DNA of 64,000 nt from Demequina flava (lineage in GTDB: Bacteria > Actinomycetota > Actinomycetes > Actinomycetales > Demequinaceae). The DNA lies in NCBI RefSeq assembly GCF_000975035.1, contig NZ_BBRA01000002.1, positions 248,001 to 312,000 of the forward strand. Reading direction: 5' to 3'. The position numbers and the translations under genes are program-made. The stretch's first letter is position 1. Every line of letters begins with the position of its first letter. The notes under the pieces are model-generated. The model was not told the origin of the DNA. It searched no databases and was given only the letters and a program-made list of their open reading frames with translations. Shown here piece by piece: positions 1 through 8,336 of this stretch.

Positions 1-350
1 GCCTCTTCACCGACGGTGACGTGTTCGTCGACCGGCATCGGCAGCGGGGCGGCCTCGTTGAGGATCTCGACGTCGGAGACGACCACCTCGATCTCGCCTG
101 AGGGCAGGTTTGCGTTCGCGGAACCCTCGGGGCGCTCGCGCACCTCGCCAGTGACCTGAATCACGTACTCGTTACGCAGGGAGTGCGCGACCTCTTCGCG
201 GATGACGACCTGGGCGAACCCGGAGGCATCGCGGAGATCGATGAAGGCCACGCCACCGTGATCGCGGCGGCGTCCCACCCATCCGGCGAGAGTGACAGTT
301 GAGCCCGCGTCGTTGGCGCGGAGGTTTCCAGCAAGGTGAGTGCGGAGCAC
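1..350 (-). CDS. aspS: Aspartyl-tRNA synthetase, N-terminal part (runs off the left edge)
   Basis: Charges tRNA-Asp (or Asp and Asn where the enzyme is non-discriminating) in the cytoplasm. Only about 116 N-terminal residues are present. They form the OB-fold anticodon-binding domain, with the typical beginning [10 protein letters not shown] and the AspS signature [19 protein letters not shown] near residues 20-40. The catalytic class II core lies outside the window. The GTG start at 350 is preceded by AAGAAAGG at a suitable distance. It lies 98 bases downstream of hisS on the same strand, the usual hisS-aspS pairing, so the two are probably co-transcribed. Discriminating versus non-discriminating status cannot be judged from this fragment. 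Confidence 0.95.
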   Translation of the reverse strand, partial: MLRTHLAGNLRANDAGSTVTLAGWVGRRRDHGGVAFIDLRDASGFAQVVIREEVAHSLRNEYVIQVTGEVRERPEGSANANLPSGEIEVVVSDVEILNEAAPLPMPVDEHVTVGEE

Positions 351-448
351 GTGAGGCCTTTCTTGGACGCGCTAGACGGGCGCGCCGGATAGGGAAAAGA
401 GCGGGCCCAGTCTATCGGGCCACGGGTTGACTCGTGGCGTGAGTGAAC

Positions 449-1798
449 TTACGCCTGAGGGACGATGCGCGGGCGGGCGTCGGCTTCCGGCGGCAGCCAT
501 GCGTCGGCATTAGCGGGCACCTGGTCGCCTGAGCGGATGTCCTTCACCTCACCGTCGGCGCCGTCAGCGGCAGGGAACCACACGAATGGGATCCCCCGCT
601 TGTCTGCGAACTGGATCTGCTTGCCGAACTTCGCTGCCTTGGGCGCAACCTCGCACGCAATGCCGCGTGCACGCAGGCGATCGGCGATCGCGGCTGACGT
701 GCCGCGCGACTCCTCCTCGTTCACTGCCACGAGCACGGCGGACGGCACGGGCCGCGAGGCGGTCGCGAGGCCAGACGCAAGCATCCGGCTCACCAAGCGA
801 GAGACGCCAATCGACATCCCGACGCCGGGGAATCCCCCACCGGCGACGAGCGAGTCGTAACGGCCTCCCGAGCAGATCGACCCCAGGTCCTCGTGTCCCT
901 CAAGGAACGTCTCGTAGACCGCGCCCGTGTAGTAGTCGAGACCGCGCGCGATCCGCAGGTCCGCGACGGCCGTGCCTGGAACGGCAGCGTTCACGCCTTC
1001 GACCAGGTCAACCAGGCTCGCGATTCCGACCTTCAGCTGCTCCTGGGCGCCCTCCACGTCCTCGATAGTGGTCGTTGACGCCCACAGGTCCTCCACCGCA
1101 GCCGCAAACGACCCATCGGTACTGGAGATTCGCGCCAACTCAAGAACAGCATCGGCCGCTGTCTCACTGACGCCCTTCCCTGCGAGCTCAGTACGCACGC
1201 CCTCGGGGCCGATCTTGTCGAGCTTGTCCACGCTCCGCAGAGCGTCCGCGACGTCCTCGATGCCGACACCTCGGTAGAAGCCCTCGACCAGTTGGCGATT
1301 ATTGACGCGCATCGTGGCGCCGGGCAATGGCAATGCCGCGAGAGCGCGCGCCATGACAACTGCGACCTCAATCTCGAGGTGCGCGGGAAGCGTCTCACGT
1401 GCAACGACGTCGATGTCTGCCTGGTAGAACTCGCGGAAGCGACCCTCTTGCGGGCGCTCGCCGCGCCACACCTTCTGAATCTGGAAGCGTCGGAACGGGA
1501 ACGCGAGGTCGTTCTGGAATTCCTCGACGTAACGCGCGAACGGCACCGTGAGGTCAAAGTGGAGACCCACCTTTGCCTCGGAGTCGCCATCGGCATTGAG
1601 CCGTCCGAGCGTGTAGATCTCCTTAGCGGCATCGGACTTGCCGGCCAGGCGGTCCAGCGGCTCAACGGCGCGCGTGTGAATCTCCCCAAAGCCATGGAGG
1701 GCGAAGACCTCGCTAATCGTGGACAGCACTTCTGCCTCCACAATGCGCTCGGAGGGGGTCCACTCGGGATAGCCAGATAGGGGTCGCACTCGTGCCAT
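449..1798 (-). CDS. hisS: Histidyl-tRNA synthetase
   Basis: Class II aminoacyl-tRNA synthetase that attaches histidine to tRNA-His; 449 residues, normal for the family. Motif 2 is visible as FRRFQIQKVWRGERP followed by GRFREFYQADIDV, and the histidine-binding HisA motif as ARGLDYYTGAVYE; the C-terminal anticodon-binding domain follows. The frame stays open upstream to 1996, but that extension would run into the divergent cyclophilin gene. The family N-terminus (MARVRPLSGYPEWTPSER) begins at the ATG at 1798, so that start is chosen. The Shine-Dalgarno there is weak (a GGGG run). It is divergent from the cyclophilin gene at 1907, with about 108 bases for both promoters. Confidence 0.96.
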   Translation of the reverse strand: MARVRPLSGYPEWTPSERIVEAEVLSTISEVFALHGFGEIHTRAVEPLDRLAGKSDAAKEIYTLGRLNADGDSEAKVGLHFDLTVPFARYVEEFQNDLAFPFRRFQIQKVWRGERPQEGRFREFYQADIDVVARETLPAHLEIEVAVVMARALAALPLPGATMRVNNRQLVEGFYRGVGIEDVADALRSVDKLDKIGPEGVRTELAGKGVSETAADAVLELARISSTDGSFAAAVEDLWASTTTIEDVEGAQEQLKVGIASLVDLVEGVNAAVPGTAVADLRIARGLDYYTGAVYETFLEGHEDLGSICSGGRYDSLVAGGGFPGVGMSIGVSRLVSRMLASGLATASRPVPSAVLVAVNEEESRGTSAAIADRLRARGIACEVAPKAAKFGKQIQFADKRGIPFVWFPAADGADGEVKDIRSGDQVPANADAWLPPEADARPRIVPQA

Positions 1799-1906
1799 GG
1801 CCCCATTGTTCCACTGACCGTCACCCAGCTGGTGCGCCATCCCAGCAAACTCCCAGGTGAGCCTGCCTAGAATGGCGTTTCGCGCATCGACCCTCGACGA
1901 GGAGCC

Positions 1907-2722
1907 ATGGGAACTAAGAAGCAAGACCGCGAGAAGGCCCGCAAGCGTCAGGAAGCCCTGGACGCCAAGCACGCTGCCAAGGAGGCTGTGCGCCAACGCA
2001 ACATCCGGATCGCGTCGATTGTGGTGGGGATCGTTGCGCTTGGGCTCATTATCTGGGGCGCCATTGTGCTGTTCACCCCCGAGGATGAGGAGGCGACCGC
2101 GGATACCGGCTCGTCGCCATCCACCAGCGAGACGGCCGATGCTGAGGCCAGCCCCGATGCCGAGCTCACCTTTACGTCAGGGTGGGGCACGTCGCCTGTG
2201 CCTCCCGATCCTTCTTACGCGCAAGGCCGCGAGTGGACCGTGACAATGGAAACCAACCAAGGCGAAATCGTCATGACGCTCGACGGCGTCAATGCTCCCC
2301 AAGCGACCGCAAGCTTCATCGCTCTGGCTGAATCCGACTTCTTCGATCACAGCCAGTGTCACCGCATCACCACGTCCGGTATCTACGTCCTGCAGTGTGG
2401 CGACCCATCCGCGACGGGCACGGGCGGACCGAACTACTCCTATGGCCCCATCGAGAACGCTCCCGAAGATGACCTCTACCCCGCCGGAACACTTGCAATG
2501 GCGCGCGTGGGAGGGGACGCTGAATCGATGGGTAGTCAGTTCTTCATCGTCTACGAAGACTCCACGATTCCCTCCGACACGGCGGGCGGATACACGGTAT
2601 TCGGGCAGGTCACCGCGGGTCTGAGTATTGTGGAGGACGTTGCCAGTGCCGGAACGATCACAGGCGAGTCCGACGGACCCCCGGCACAGTCCGTCATCGT
2701 GAACGAGGTGTCCGTAGAATGA
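1907..2722 (+). CDS. Membrane-anchored cyclophilin-type peptidyl-prolyl isomerase
   Basis: Predicted to catalyse cis-trans isomerisation of X-Pro bonds in extracytoplasmic proteins. The 271 residues begin with a highly charged Lys/Arg-rich cytoplasmic segment (1-33), then one membrane helix (about 34-56), an acidic Ser/Thr/Ala linker to about 90, and a cyclophilin domain to the end. Cyclophilin signatures are HRITTSGIYVLQCGDPSATG, which carries the conserved Arg, and GSQFFIVYEDS. The absence of a cleavage site suggests a tethered rather than secreted enzyme. Its stop overlaps the start of the DUF349 gene by four bases (ATGA), so the two are translationally coupled. This gene pair next to hisS and rel is common in actinomycetes. 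Confidence 0.9.
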   Translation: MGTKKQDREKARKRQEALDAKHAAKEAVRQRNIRIASIVVGIVALGLIIWGAIVLFTPEDEEATADTGSSPSTSETADAEASPDAELTFTSGWGTSPVPPDPSYAQGREWTVTMETNQGEIVMTLDGVNAPQATASFIALAESDFFDHSQCHRITTSGIYVLQCGDPSATGTGGPNYSYGPIENAPEDDLYPAGTLAMARVGGDAESMGSQFFIVYEDSTIPSDTAGGYTVFGQVTAGLSIVEDVASAGTITGESDGPPAQSVIVNEVSVE

Positions 2723-4074
2723 CCGCTCCCAAGCCCACCCCCCGACCCAAGCCCAAACCGCCCGCCAGCGGGCCCGCCGTGATGGCAGCCAAGGCCGCCT
2801 CACACCCGGTGAAGGTTCCGGTCGTCGAGGAGGTCAGCGCCGAGCAGGTCGCCGCGGCCGCGAAGTTCGGCGAAGTCACAGGCGAGACCGTGACGCTGAC
2901 CGTTGGCGACGAAAGGCACGAGGTTGGCCCCGCCCAGGGCGACGAACCCATCGCCCCGTACGCCCGCGAGTTCTACAAGCTTGAGGCTGCTGTGGAACGC
3001 TTCCACGCACGCCTCGAGGGTGCCGAACTGTCCCCTAAGGACATCGACGACTCCCTGACCTCACTAGGTGAGCAACTGGCTGAACCCAAGGTGGTCGGAG
3101 ATGTGGCCGCGCTGCGGACCCGCTTTGAAGCCGTCAAGGCCGAGGCTACGGAAACCCGTGAGCGCATCAAGGCTGAGCGTGAGGCAGCGCGTGCCGAGGC
3201 CGTGGCTGAGCGCGAGAAGATCGTCGCTCAGGCCGAGGCCATCGCCGCCAAGGACGAGGCCCAGGTTCACTGGAAGAACGACACCGCCGAACTGCGCGCT
3301 CTTCTGGACACCTGGAAGGAAGCCCAGCGTTCACAGGCTCGCATCCCCAAGGACGCCGAGCGCGCGATGTGGAAGCGTTTCACGACTGCGCGCTCGTCCT
3401 TCGAGAAGGCGCGCAAGCACCACTTCGCGCAGCTCGACAAGGAAAACGCCACGGTCGCGACCCGCAAGGAGGACCTCGTTGCCCAGGCCGAGCGCTTGGC
3501 CGAGTCCACCGACTGGGACCGCACCGCACGCGCTTTCAAGGACCTCATGGGCGAATGGAAGGGTGCTGGCCGTGGTCGCCGCAGCGTGGACGACGCGCTG
3601 TGGAAGCGATTCCAGACAGCGCAGGACGCCTTCTTTGACGCGCGGCGTGCAGCCGCGGACGAGGAAGACGAGGCGCTCGCGGGCAACGTTGAGGGCAAGG
3701 AAGCGGCCGTTGTTGAGGCCGAGGGAATCTTGCCCATCAAGGATCTCGACGCCGCCAAGCAGTCCCTACGCGCCGCACAGGACAAGTTTGAGGCAGCCGG
3801 ACGCGTTCCTCGCGGTGATGTTGCGCGCCTGACCAAGCGCATCGGCGCGGTCGAGAAGGCCGTGCGTGACGCCGAGGACGCCGCGTGGAACAACTCGAAC
3901 CCGGAGCTTGAGGCGCGCGCAAGCGGTGCGGTCGCTCAGCTCCAGGCCGCCATCGCGGATCTCGAGAAGGACCTCGCAGCCGCGGAGGCCACCAAGGACA
4001 AGCGCAAGATCAAGTCCGCTCAGGAAGCGCTCGACGCCCGTCGCGCGTGGCTGGAGCAGATTAAGGACCTGTAA
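2719..4074 (+). CDS. DUF349-domain coiled-coil protein
   Basis: A 451-residue protein with repeated DUF349 units, seen as recurring W-K segments such as AMWKRFTTARSSFEKARK, FKDLMGEWKGAGR and ALWKRFQTAQDAFFDAR. It is almost entirely helical, rich in Ala, Glu, Lys and Arg, and probably forms long coiled coils. The first 60 residues are Pro/Lys/Val-rich and probably disordered. No membrane segment or signal peptide is seen, so it should be cytoplasmic. The molecular function of DUF349 proteins is not established, and none is assigned here. The start overlaps the cyclophilin stop (ATGA). Confidence 0.88.
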   Translation: MTAPKPTPRPKPKPPASGPAVMAAKAASHPVKVPVVEEVSAEQVAAAAKFGEVTGETVTLTVGDERHEVGPAQGDEPIAPYAREFYKLEAAVERFHARLEGAELSPKDIDDSLTSLGEQLAEPKVVGDVAALRTRFEAVKAEATETRERIKAEREAARAEAVAEREKIVAQAEAIAAKDEAQVHWKNDTAELRALLDTWKEAQRSQARIPKDAERAMWKRFTTARSSFEKARKHHFAQLDKENATVATRKEDLVAQAERLAESTDWDRTARAFKDLMGEWKGAGRGRRSVDDALWKRFQTAQDAFFDARRAAADEEDEALAGNVEGKEAAVVEAEGILPIKDLDAAKQSLRAAQDKFEAAGRVPRGDVARLTKRIGAVEKAVRDAEDAAWNNSNPELEARASGAVAQLQAAIADLEKDLAAAEATKDKRKIKSAQEALDARRAWLEQIKDL

Positions 4075-4095
4075 ACCTGTCCACAGATTGCTGAG

Positions 4096-4127
4096 GTGCC
4101 CGCCATTCCCCTTGGGGTGGCGGGCAC
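4096..4127 (+). terminator. GC-rich hairpin after the DUF349 gene
   Basis: A 10-bp perfect stem (GTGCCCGCCA with TGGCGGGCAC) encloses a loop that itself contains CCCC/GGGG. It lies 21 bases after the DUF349 stop and just before the next reading frame. There is no clear T-run, so it may be a weak terminator or attenuator. Confidence 0.55.
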
Positions 4128-4136
4128 ACTCATGTC

Positions 4137-4721
4137 ATGTGGATGGTGAGCGCAGACGACGTGGGCCGCGCAGCATGGCGACGCATGCGGGCCGACGGAA
4201 CCTTGACGGTAGCCACGCCCTTCGCCGCTTTTCCGGCCGATGTTCCGGTCACCTGGCAGGTCAGGCTCGCCCTGATCAGGCCGTTCCTTCGTGTCGATGG
4301 GTACGTATCTGGGTTGGGGGCGCTCTGGGTGCACGACGGGGGCACTGCTCCCCTGGCGATAGACGTGTGCACGCCTTCTCGGCGGCACGACCGGCAGGCG
4401 TCGACCACATGGCCCGTCCGCCTCCACCACAGCGCTCGGCCAGAGGACCCGGAACGTCTTGCGGCGCGTCCGCGCGCGATCGTCGATGCGCTGCGGTGGT
4501 CGCCGCTCGAGGAGGCTCTGCCCGTCGTGGTGCGGACCGTACGGGACGGGCGCGCCGCCGTCGCGGACGTTCAGCGGGAACTCACCCTGCTGCGCAGCCA
4601 CGACCGCACCTGCAAGCGTGCAGAGCGGGCGTGGGCCATGCTGCGTCAGTCCGGCGTCTTGCCGGGCGCCACAGTGGCTCAGAACTCGCGGCGGGTACCC
4701 GTGACGCGGCGGGCGTCGTAG
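4137..4721 (+). CDS. Uncharacterised actinobacterial protein overlapping the end of rel
   Basis: A predicted 194-residue soluble, Arg-rich protein. I cannot assign a function. The middle part (YVSGLGALWVHDGG, then PLAIDVCTPSRRHDR, then VRLHHS and PRAIVDALRW) resembles the C-terminal layout of AbiEi-like or related proteins with an Ala-Leu-Trp-Val-His box, but the N-terminal winged helix typical of AbiEi is not clear, so this remains a weak resemblance. Start codons at 4137 or 4143 are both possible, and neither has a strong ribosome site. The last 43 bases overlap the 3' end of rel on the other strand. Without this gene there would be an otherwise unexplained gap of about 600 bases. Confidence 0.6.
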   Translation: MWMVSADDVGRAAWRRMRADGTLTVATPFAAFPADVPVTWQVRLALIRPFLRVDGYVSGLGALWVHDGGTAPLAIDVCTPSRRHDRQASTTWPVRLHHSARPEDPERLAARPRAIVDALRWSPLEEALPVVVRTVRDGRAAVADVQRELTLLRSHDRTCKRAERAWAMLRQSGVLPGATVAQNSRRVPVTRRAS

Positions 4722-6922
4722 ACGCCGTCAATGCGACGGATGGCGGTGAGGACGGCTCCGAGGTGGGAGGGGTCGGCCATTTCGAAGGTGAAGGTGTTCA
4801 GAGCGACCCGGTCACGGTTCGTGGACACGCTCGCACCCAAGATGTTGACGTGATAGTCCGACAGTGCCTTGACGACGTCACTGAGGAGCCGGTTGCGGTC
4901 AAGCGCCTCGACCTCGATCTGGACCAGGAACGCCGCGCTGGACTGTCCGGTCCATTGGACGTCGATGAACCGCTCGGCTTGATCGTTCAGGGCCGCGAGG
5001 TTGGCGCAATCTGCCCGGTGCACACTGACACCGTTGCCGCGCGTGATGAAGCCACTGATCGGGTCGCCGGGCACCGGCGTGCAGCACTTCGCGAGTTTGA
5101 CGATCACGTCAGACAGTCCGTGAACAGAGATGCCGGGGTCGCCACGGCGTGCGCGTTCGGCTGAGGTGCCGGGGCGCGTGATCTCGGTGACGTCCTCGTC
5201 CGCGCCGGCGTCGCCACCCACGGCGTCGACCATGCGAGCGACCACGTCACTTGCCTGCTCCTTGTGCTCGCCAATGGATGCATACAAGGCGTCCACGTCG
5301 TCGTAGTGCATCTCCTGGGCAAGTGCCAGGAGGGTCGACTTACTCATGAGGCGCTGCATCGGCAGGTGCTGACGACGAATGGCGCGCGCGAGCATGTCGC
5401 GGCCGGTCTCGATGGACTCTTCGCGGCGCTCACGGGTGAACCACTGGCGAATCTTGTTGCGCGCGCGCGTGGACTGCACAAAGTCGAGCCAGTCGCGCTT
5501 GGGGTGCGCGTTCTCGTCCGACGTCGTCAGGACCTCGACAGTGTCGCCGTTGTCCAAGGTGGAATCCAGCGGTACCAGGCGACCATTGACCTTGGCACCG
5601 ATGGTCTTGTGCCCAACCTCGGTGTGCACGGCATAGGCAAAGTCCACCGGGGTTGCGCCCTGCGGGAGTGCGAGCAGGCGTCCTCGCGGGGTGAAGACGT
5701 AGACCTCGGCGCGCGAGATCTCGCCTCGGAGCGAGTCCAGAAAGTCCGTGGGGTCGGCGGTTTCTTGCTGCCAGTCCGCGATCTGACGCAGCCAGCCCAT
5801 CTCCGAGGTATCGGAACCGCGCTGGTTCTCCTTGTAGCGCCAGTGAGAGGCCAGGCCATACTCGGCGCGGCGGTGCATCTCCTGCGTGCGGATTTGCAGC
5901 TCAACCGGCTTGCCCGAGGGGCCAATGACCGTCGTGTGCAACGACTGGTACAGGTTGAACTTGGGCATCGCGATGTAGTCCTTGAACCGGCCAGGGACTG
6001 GCTGGTACTTCGCGTGCATGGCGCCCAGGACTGCGTAGCAGTCGCGCACGGACGTAACGAGGATGCGGACGCCCACCAGGTCGTAGATCTCGGCCAAGTC
6101 GCGGCCGCGCACGATCATCTTTTGATACACCGAGTAGTAGTGCTTGGGACGCCCGGTAATGTCCGCCTTGATCTTCATCTGGCGGAGGTCTGCCTCAATC
6201 TCCGTGCGGATCTCGGCTAGTGCCTTCTCGCGTTCCGGAGCACGCTCGGCGACAACGTCGACGATCTCTTGGTAGATCTTTGGATACAGCGTCTTGAAGG
6301 ACAGGTCTTCAAGCTCCCACTTGATGGCGTTGAGGCCCATGCGGTGCGCCAAGGGCGCGTAGATCTCGAGCGTCTCTTGCGCCTTGCGCCGCGCAGACTC
6401 CACCGGCACGTACTTCCAGGTGCGCGCGTTGTGCAACCTGTCGGCGAGCTTGAGGAGCAGGACGCGAATGTCCTTCGCCATGGCGACGACCATCTTGCGG
6501 ACCGTCTCGGCCTGAGCCGCATCGCCATACTTCACCTTGTCGAGCTTGGTGACACCGTCGACGAAGGAGGCGACCTCATCACCAAACTCGTCGCGGAGAG
6601 TCTCGAGCGGATACTCGGTGTCCTCGACAACGTCGTGCAGCAGCGCTGCCGCGATGACGGTGTCGGGTAAGCCCATCTGCGCGATGATCTGCGCCACGGC
6701 TAGTGGGTGAATGATGTAGGGCTCGCCGCTCTTGCGCTTCTGTTCGCGATGCGCACGCTCGGCGACGACGTAAGCCTTCTCGATCAGAGCCGTCTTTCCC
6801 TTGGGGAACATCTGACGGTATTCCTCGAGGACGGGCTCGAGCGGCTGGGGCGCTTTGGGCGCAGTCCTACGGAAGAACGCCAGCGGTCCTAAGGACGTGG
6901 ACGTCGGGCGGGTCTCTGTCAT
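4679..6922 (-). CDS. rel: Bifunctional (p)ppGpp synthetase/hydrolase (Rel/RSH)
   Basis: Makes and degrades the stringent-response alarmone (p)ppGpp. It is a full-length long RSH protein of 747 residues. The HD hydrolase domain has an intact HD pair (LLHDVVEDT, residues about 95-102). The synthetase domain shows GRFKDYIAMPKFNLYQSLHTTV and ELQIRTQEMHRRAEYG. A TGS domain (about 400-470) and a C-terminal ACT domain (about 670-747) complete the set, so both activities should be present. The ATG at 6922 follows a strong GGAGGAGGC site. It stands downstream of secDF on the same strand, separated by a 329-base gap containing repeats and a terminator, and is therefore probably transcribed separately. 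Confidence 0.96.
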   Translation of the reverse strand: MTETRPTSTSLGPLAFFRRTAPKAPQPLEPVLEEYRQMFPKGKTALIEKAYVVAERAHREQKRKSGEPYIIHPLAVAQIIAQMGLPDTVIAAALLHDVVEDTEYPLETLRDEFGDEVASFVDGVTKLDKVKYGDAAQAETVRKMVVAMAKDIRVLLLKLADRLHNARTWKYVPVESARRKAQETLEIYAPLAHRMGLNAIKWELEDLSFKTLYPKIYQEIVDVVAERAPEREKALAEIRTEIEADLRQMKIKADITGRPKHYYSVYQKMIVRGRDLAEIYDLVGVRILVTSVRDCYAVLGAMHAKYQPVPGRFKDYIAMPKFNLYQSLHTTVIGPSGKPVELQIRTQEMHRRAEYGLASHWRYKENQRGSDTSEMGWLRQIADWQQETADPTDFLDSLRGEISRAEVYVFTPRGRLLALPQGATPVDFAYAVHTEVGHKTIGAKVNGRLVPLDSTLDNGDTVEVLTTSDENAHPKRDWLDFVQSTRARNKIRQWFTRERREESIETGRDMLARAIRRQHLPMQRLMSKSTLLALAQEMHYDDVDALYASIGEHKEQASDVVARMVDAVGGDAGADEDVTEITRPGTSAERARRGDPGISVHGLSDVIVKLAKCCTPVPGDPISGFITRGNGVSVHRADCANLAALNDQAERFIDVQWTGQSSAAFLVQIEVEALDRNRLLSDVVKALSDYHVNILGASVSTNRDRVALNTFTFEMADPSHLGAVLTAIRRIDGVYDARRVTGTRREF

Positions 6923-7006
6923 GGCGCCTCCTCCCAGCGTGAGCGAAACTCCAGTCTACTGGGGACGAATGGGGAGGTAGGGACGTTCCCCTTTCGTTCT
7001 TTTCTC

Positions 7007-7203
7007 CCCTGGCCGTACATACACGGCGGGATTTCGGGAGCAGAGCAGCCCTGGCCGTACTTTCTCGGTGGAACACCGCGCTCGCTACGCGCCAGCGCCC
7101 AAGCCAACCCGAGCATCGGCCCGCCTGACACCGGAATGCCACCGAAAACTTTCGGCCAGAAACACCAAACCCTCCACAGCCCGCCGTGTATGTACGGCCA
7201 GGG
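7007..7203. repeat. Exact 24-bp inverted repeat pair plus a partial third copy between rel and secF
   Basis: Positions 7007-7030 and 7180-7203 are perfect reverse complements (core GGCCGTACATACACGGC, itself a quasi-palindrome GCCGT/ACGGC). A third, partial copy in the same orientation as the first begins at 7049, sharing CCCTGGCCGTAC then diverging. The 329-base stretch 6923-7251 has no convincing gene. Besides these repeats it holds the rel ribosome site, the secF terminator whose apex contains the 7180 copy, and one GCATCGGCC nonamer at 7113. Confidence 0.85.
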
Positions 7204-7219
7204 CTGGTGGAGGGTGGTG
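7163..7219 (-). terminator. Long hairpin downstream of secF
   Basis: Read on the minus strand this is a stem of about 19 bp with two small bulges (CACC, then ACCCTCCA, then AGCCC pairing with GGGCT, TGGAGGGT and GGTG). It is capped by a second small stem GCCGT/ACGGC and followed on the minus strand by TTTCTGG. It begins 33 bases after the secF stop, so it is the likely end of the secDF transcript. The apex contains one copy of the 24-bp repeat. Confidence 0.7.
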
Positions 7220-7251
7220 TGAAGGCTGTGACGGCTCAGCGCCGGTTCCGC

Positions 7252-8334
7252 CTACTTACGCTTGCGCTTGGGCTGAGCGCCCTGTCCCTTGTGCTCGCCA
7301 GGCTTGAGTGCGCCAACACGGACAGATCCGTCCTCGGTACGCGCGACCTCGGTCTCGCCGGACTCGCGCAGTTCGAGCACCTTCTTGGTGTGCGCGGCGA
7401 TCTTGGGCTCGCGGGCACGCAACGCGACCTCGAGCGGAGTCGCCACGAAGATCGAGGAGTAGGTTCCCACTGCCATACCGATGAACAGCGCCAGGGCGAT
7501 GTCCTTCAGAGTTCCGGCACCCAACAAGTACGAACCGATGAACAGGATCGAAGACACGGGCAGAAGAGCCACGACTGACGTGTTGATCGAACGCACCAGC
7601 GTCTGGTTGACGGCAAGGTTCGCGAGCTCGGCGTAGGTATAGCGCACCTGCGAGTCGAAGTGACGCGTGTTTTCATTCACCTTGTCGAACACCACCACGG
7701 TGTCGTACAGCGAATAGCCAAGAATCGTCAGGAAGCCGATCACCGACGCCGGCGTGACCTCAAAGCCAGACAGCGCGTAGATGCCGACCGTAAACAGCAG
7801 GTCGTGAATCAGCGCGATGATCGCCGCTGCGGCCATGCGCCACGCTCGGAAGTAGACGGAGATGACGACAAACACGAGCAGCAGGAAGATAACCAGACCC
7901 TGCAACGCTTGCTGTCCGACTGCGGCTCCCCATGTGGGACCGATCTGGTCGAAGCTAATTGTCGACTCGTCGACGCCATAGGCATCAGCGAGTGCTGTCG
8001 TCAATTCCTGCTGCTGCTCGGACGTAATCTCGCCCAGCTGCACACGGATGTCGTTCTCGCCCAAGGTGGTGACCCGTGGCTCCTGACCGGGAGCGATCTC
8101 GGCCACGGCCTCCTCAGCCGGTTCGGGGCTCGTCGTCTCCACGTTGGGCACGACGTACTGCGCACCACCGGTGAAGTCGATACCAAGGTTCAGGCCCTTG
8201 CCGACGAGGATGCCGATTGAGATCAGCATCAGCACGGCGGACACCATGAACCAACGCTTGCGATTGCCAACGATGGAATACGTCGTTTCGCCGCTGTGCA
8301 GCTTGTTGCCCCACTGGGCCAGGTTAGAAGCCAT
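7252..8334 (-). CDS. secF: Protein translocase subunit SecF
   Basis: Inner part of the SecDF complex, which uses the proton gradient to pull secreted proteins out of SecYEG. The 360 residues begin with the SecF N-terminus and a first membrane helix (about 31-50), then the GIDFTGG motif near residue 72 (NLGIDFTGGAQY), a periplasmic domain, and five more membrane helices. The conserved region is SVIGFLTILGYSLYDTVVVFDKVNEN, in which Asp and Arg/Asn residues form the proton relay. The last 50 residues are a Lys/Arg-rich cytoplasmic tail. The ATG at 8334 follows GGAAGGAG and is only two bases from the secD stop, so secD and secF form one unit. Confidence 0.96.
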   Translation of the reverse strand: MASNLAQWGNKLHSGETTYSIVGNRKRWFMVSAVLMLISIGILVGKGLNLGIDFTGGAQYVVPNVETTSPEPAEEAVAEIAPGQEPRVTTLGENDIRVQLGEITSEQQQELTTALADAYGVDESTISFDQIGPTWGAAVGQQALQGLVIFLLLVFVVISVYFRAWRMAAAAIIALIHDLLFTVGIYALSGFEVTPASVIGFLTILGYSLYDTVVVFDKVNENTRHFDSQVRYTYAELANLAVNQTLVRSINTSVVALLPVSSILFIGSYLLGAGTLKDIALALFIGMAVGTYSSIFVATPLEVALRAREPKIAAHTKKVLELRESGETEVARTEDGSVRVGALKPGEHKGQGAQPKRKRK

Positions 8335-8336
8335 GA

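Noticed and set aside
7007-7203. MITE-type mobile element bounded by 24-bp inverted repeats
   Set aside because: No target-site duplication and one arm belongs to the secF terminator; kept only as a repeat pair.
7186-7578. 130-codon plus-strand frame at the end of secF
   Set aside because: Overlaps secF in antisense and starts inside the terminator hairpin.
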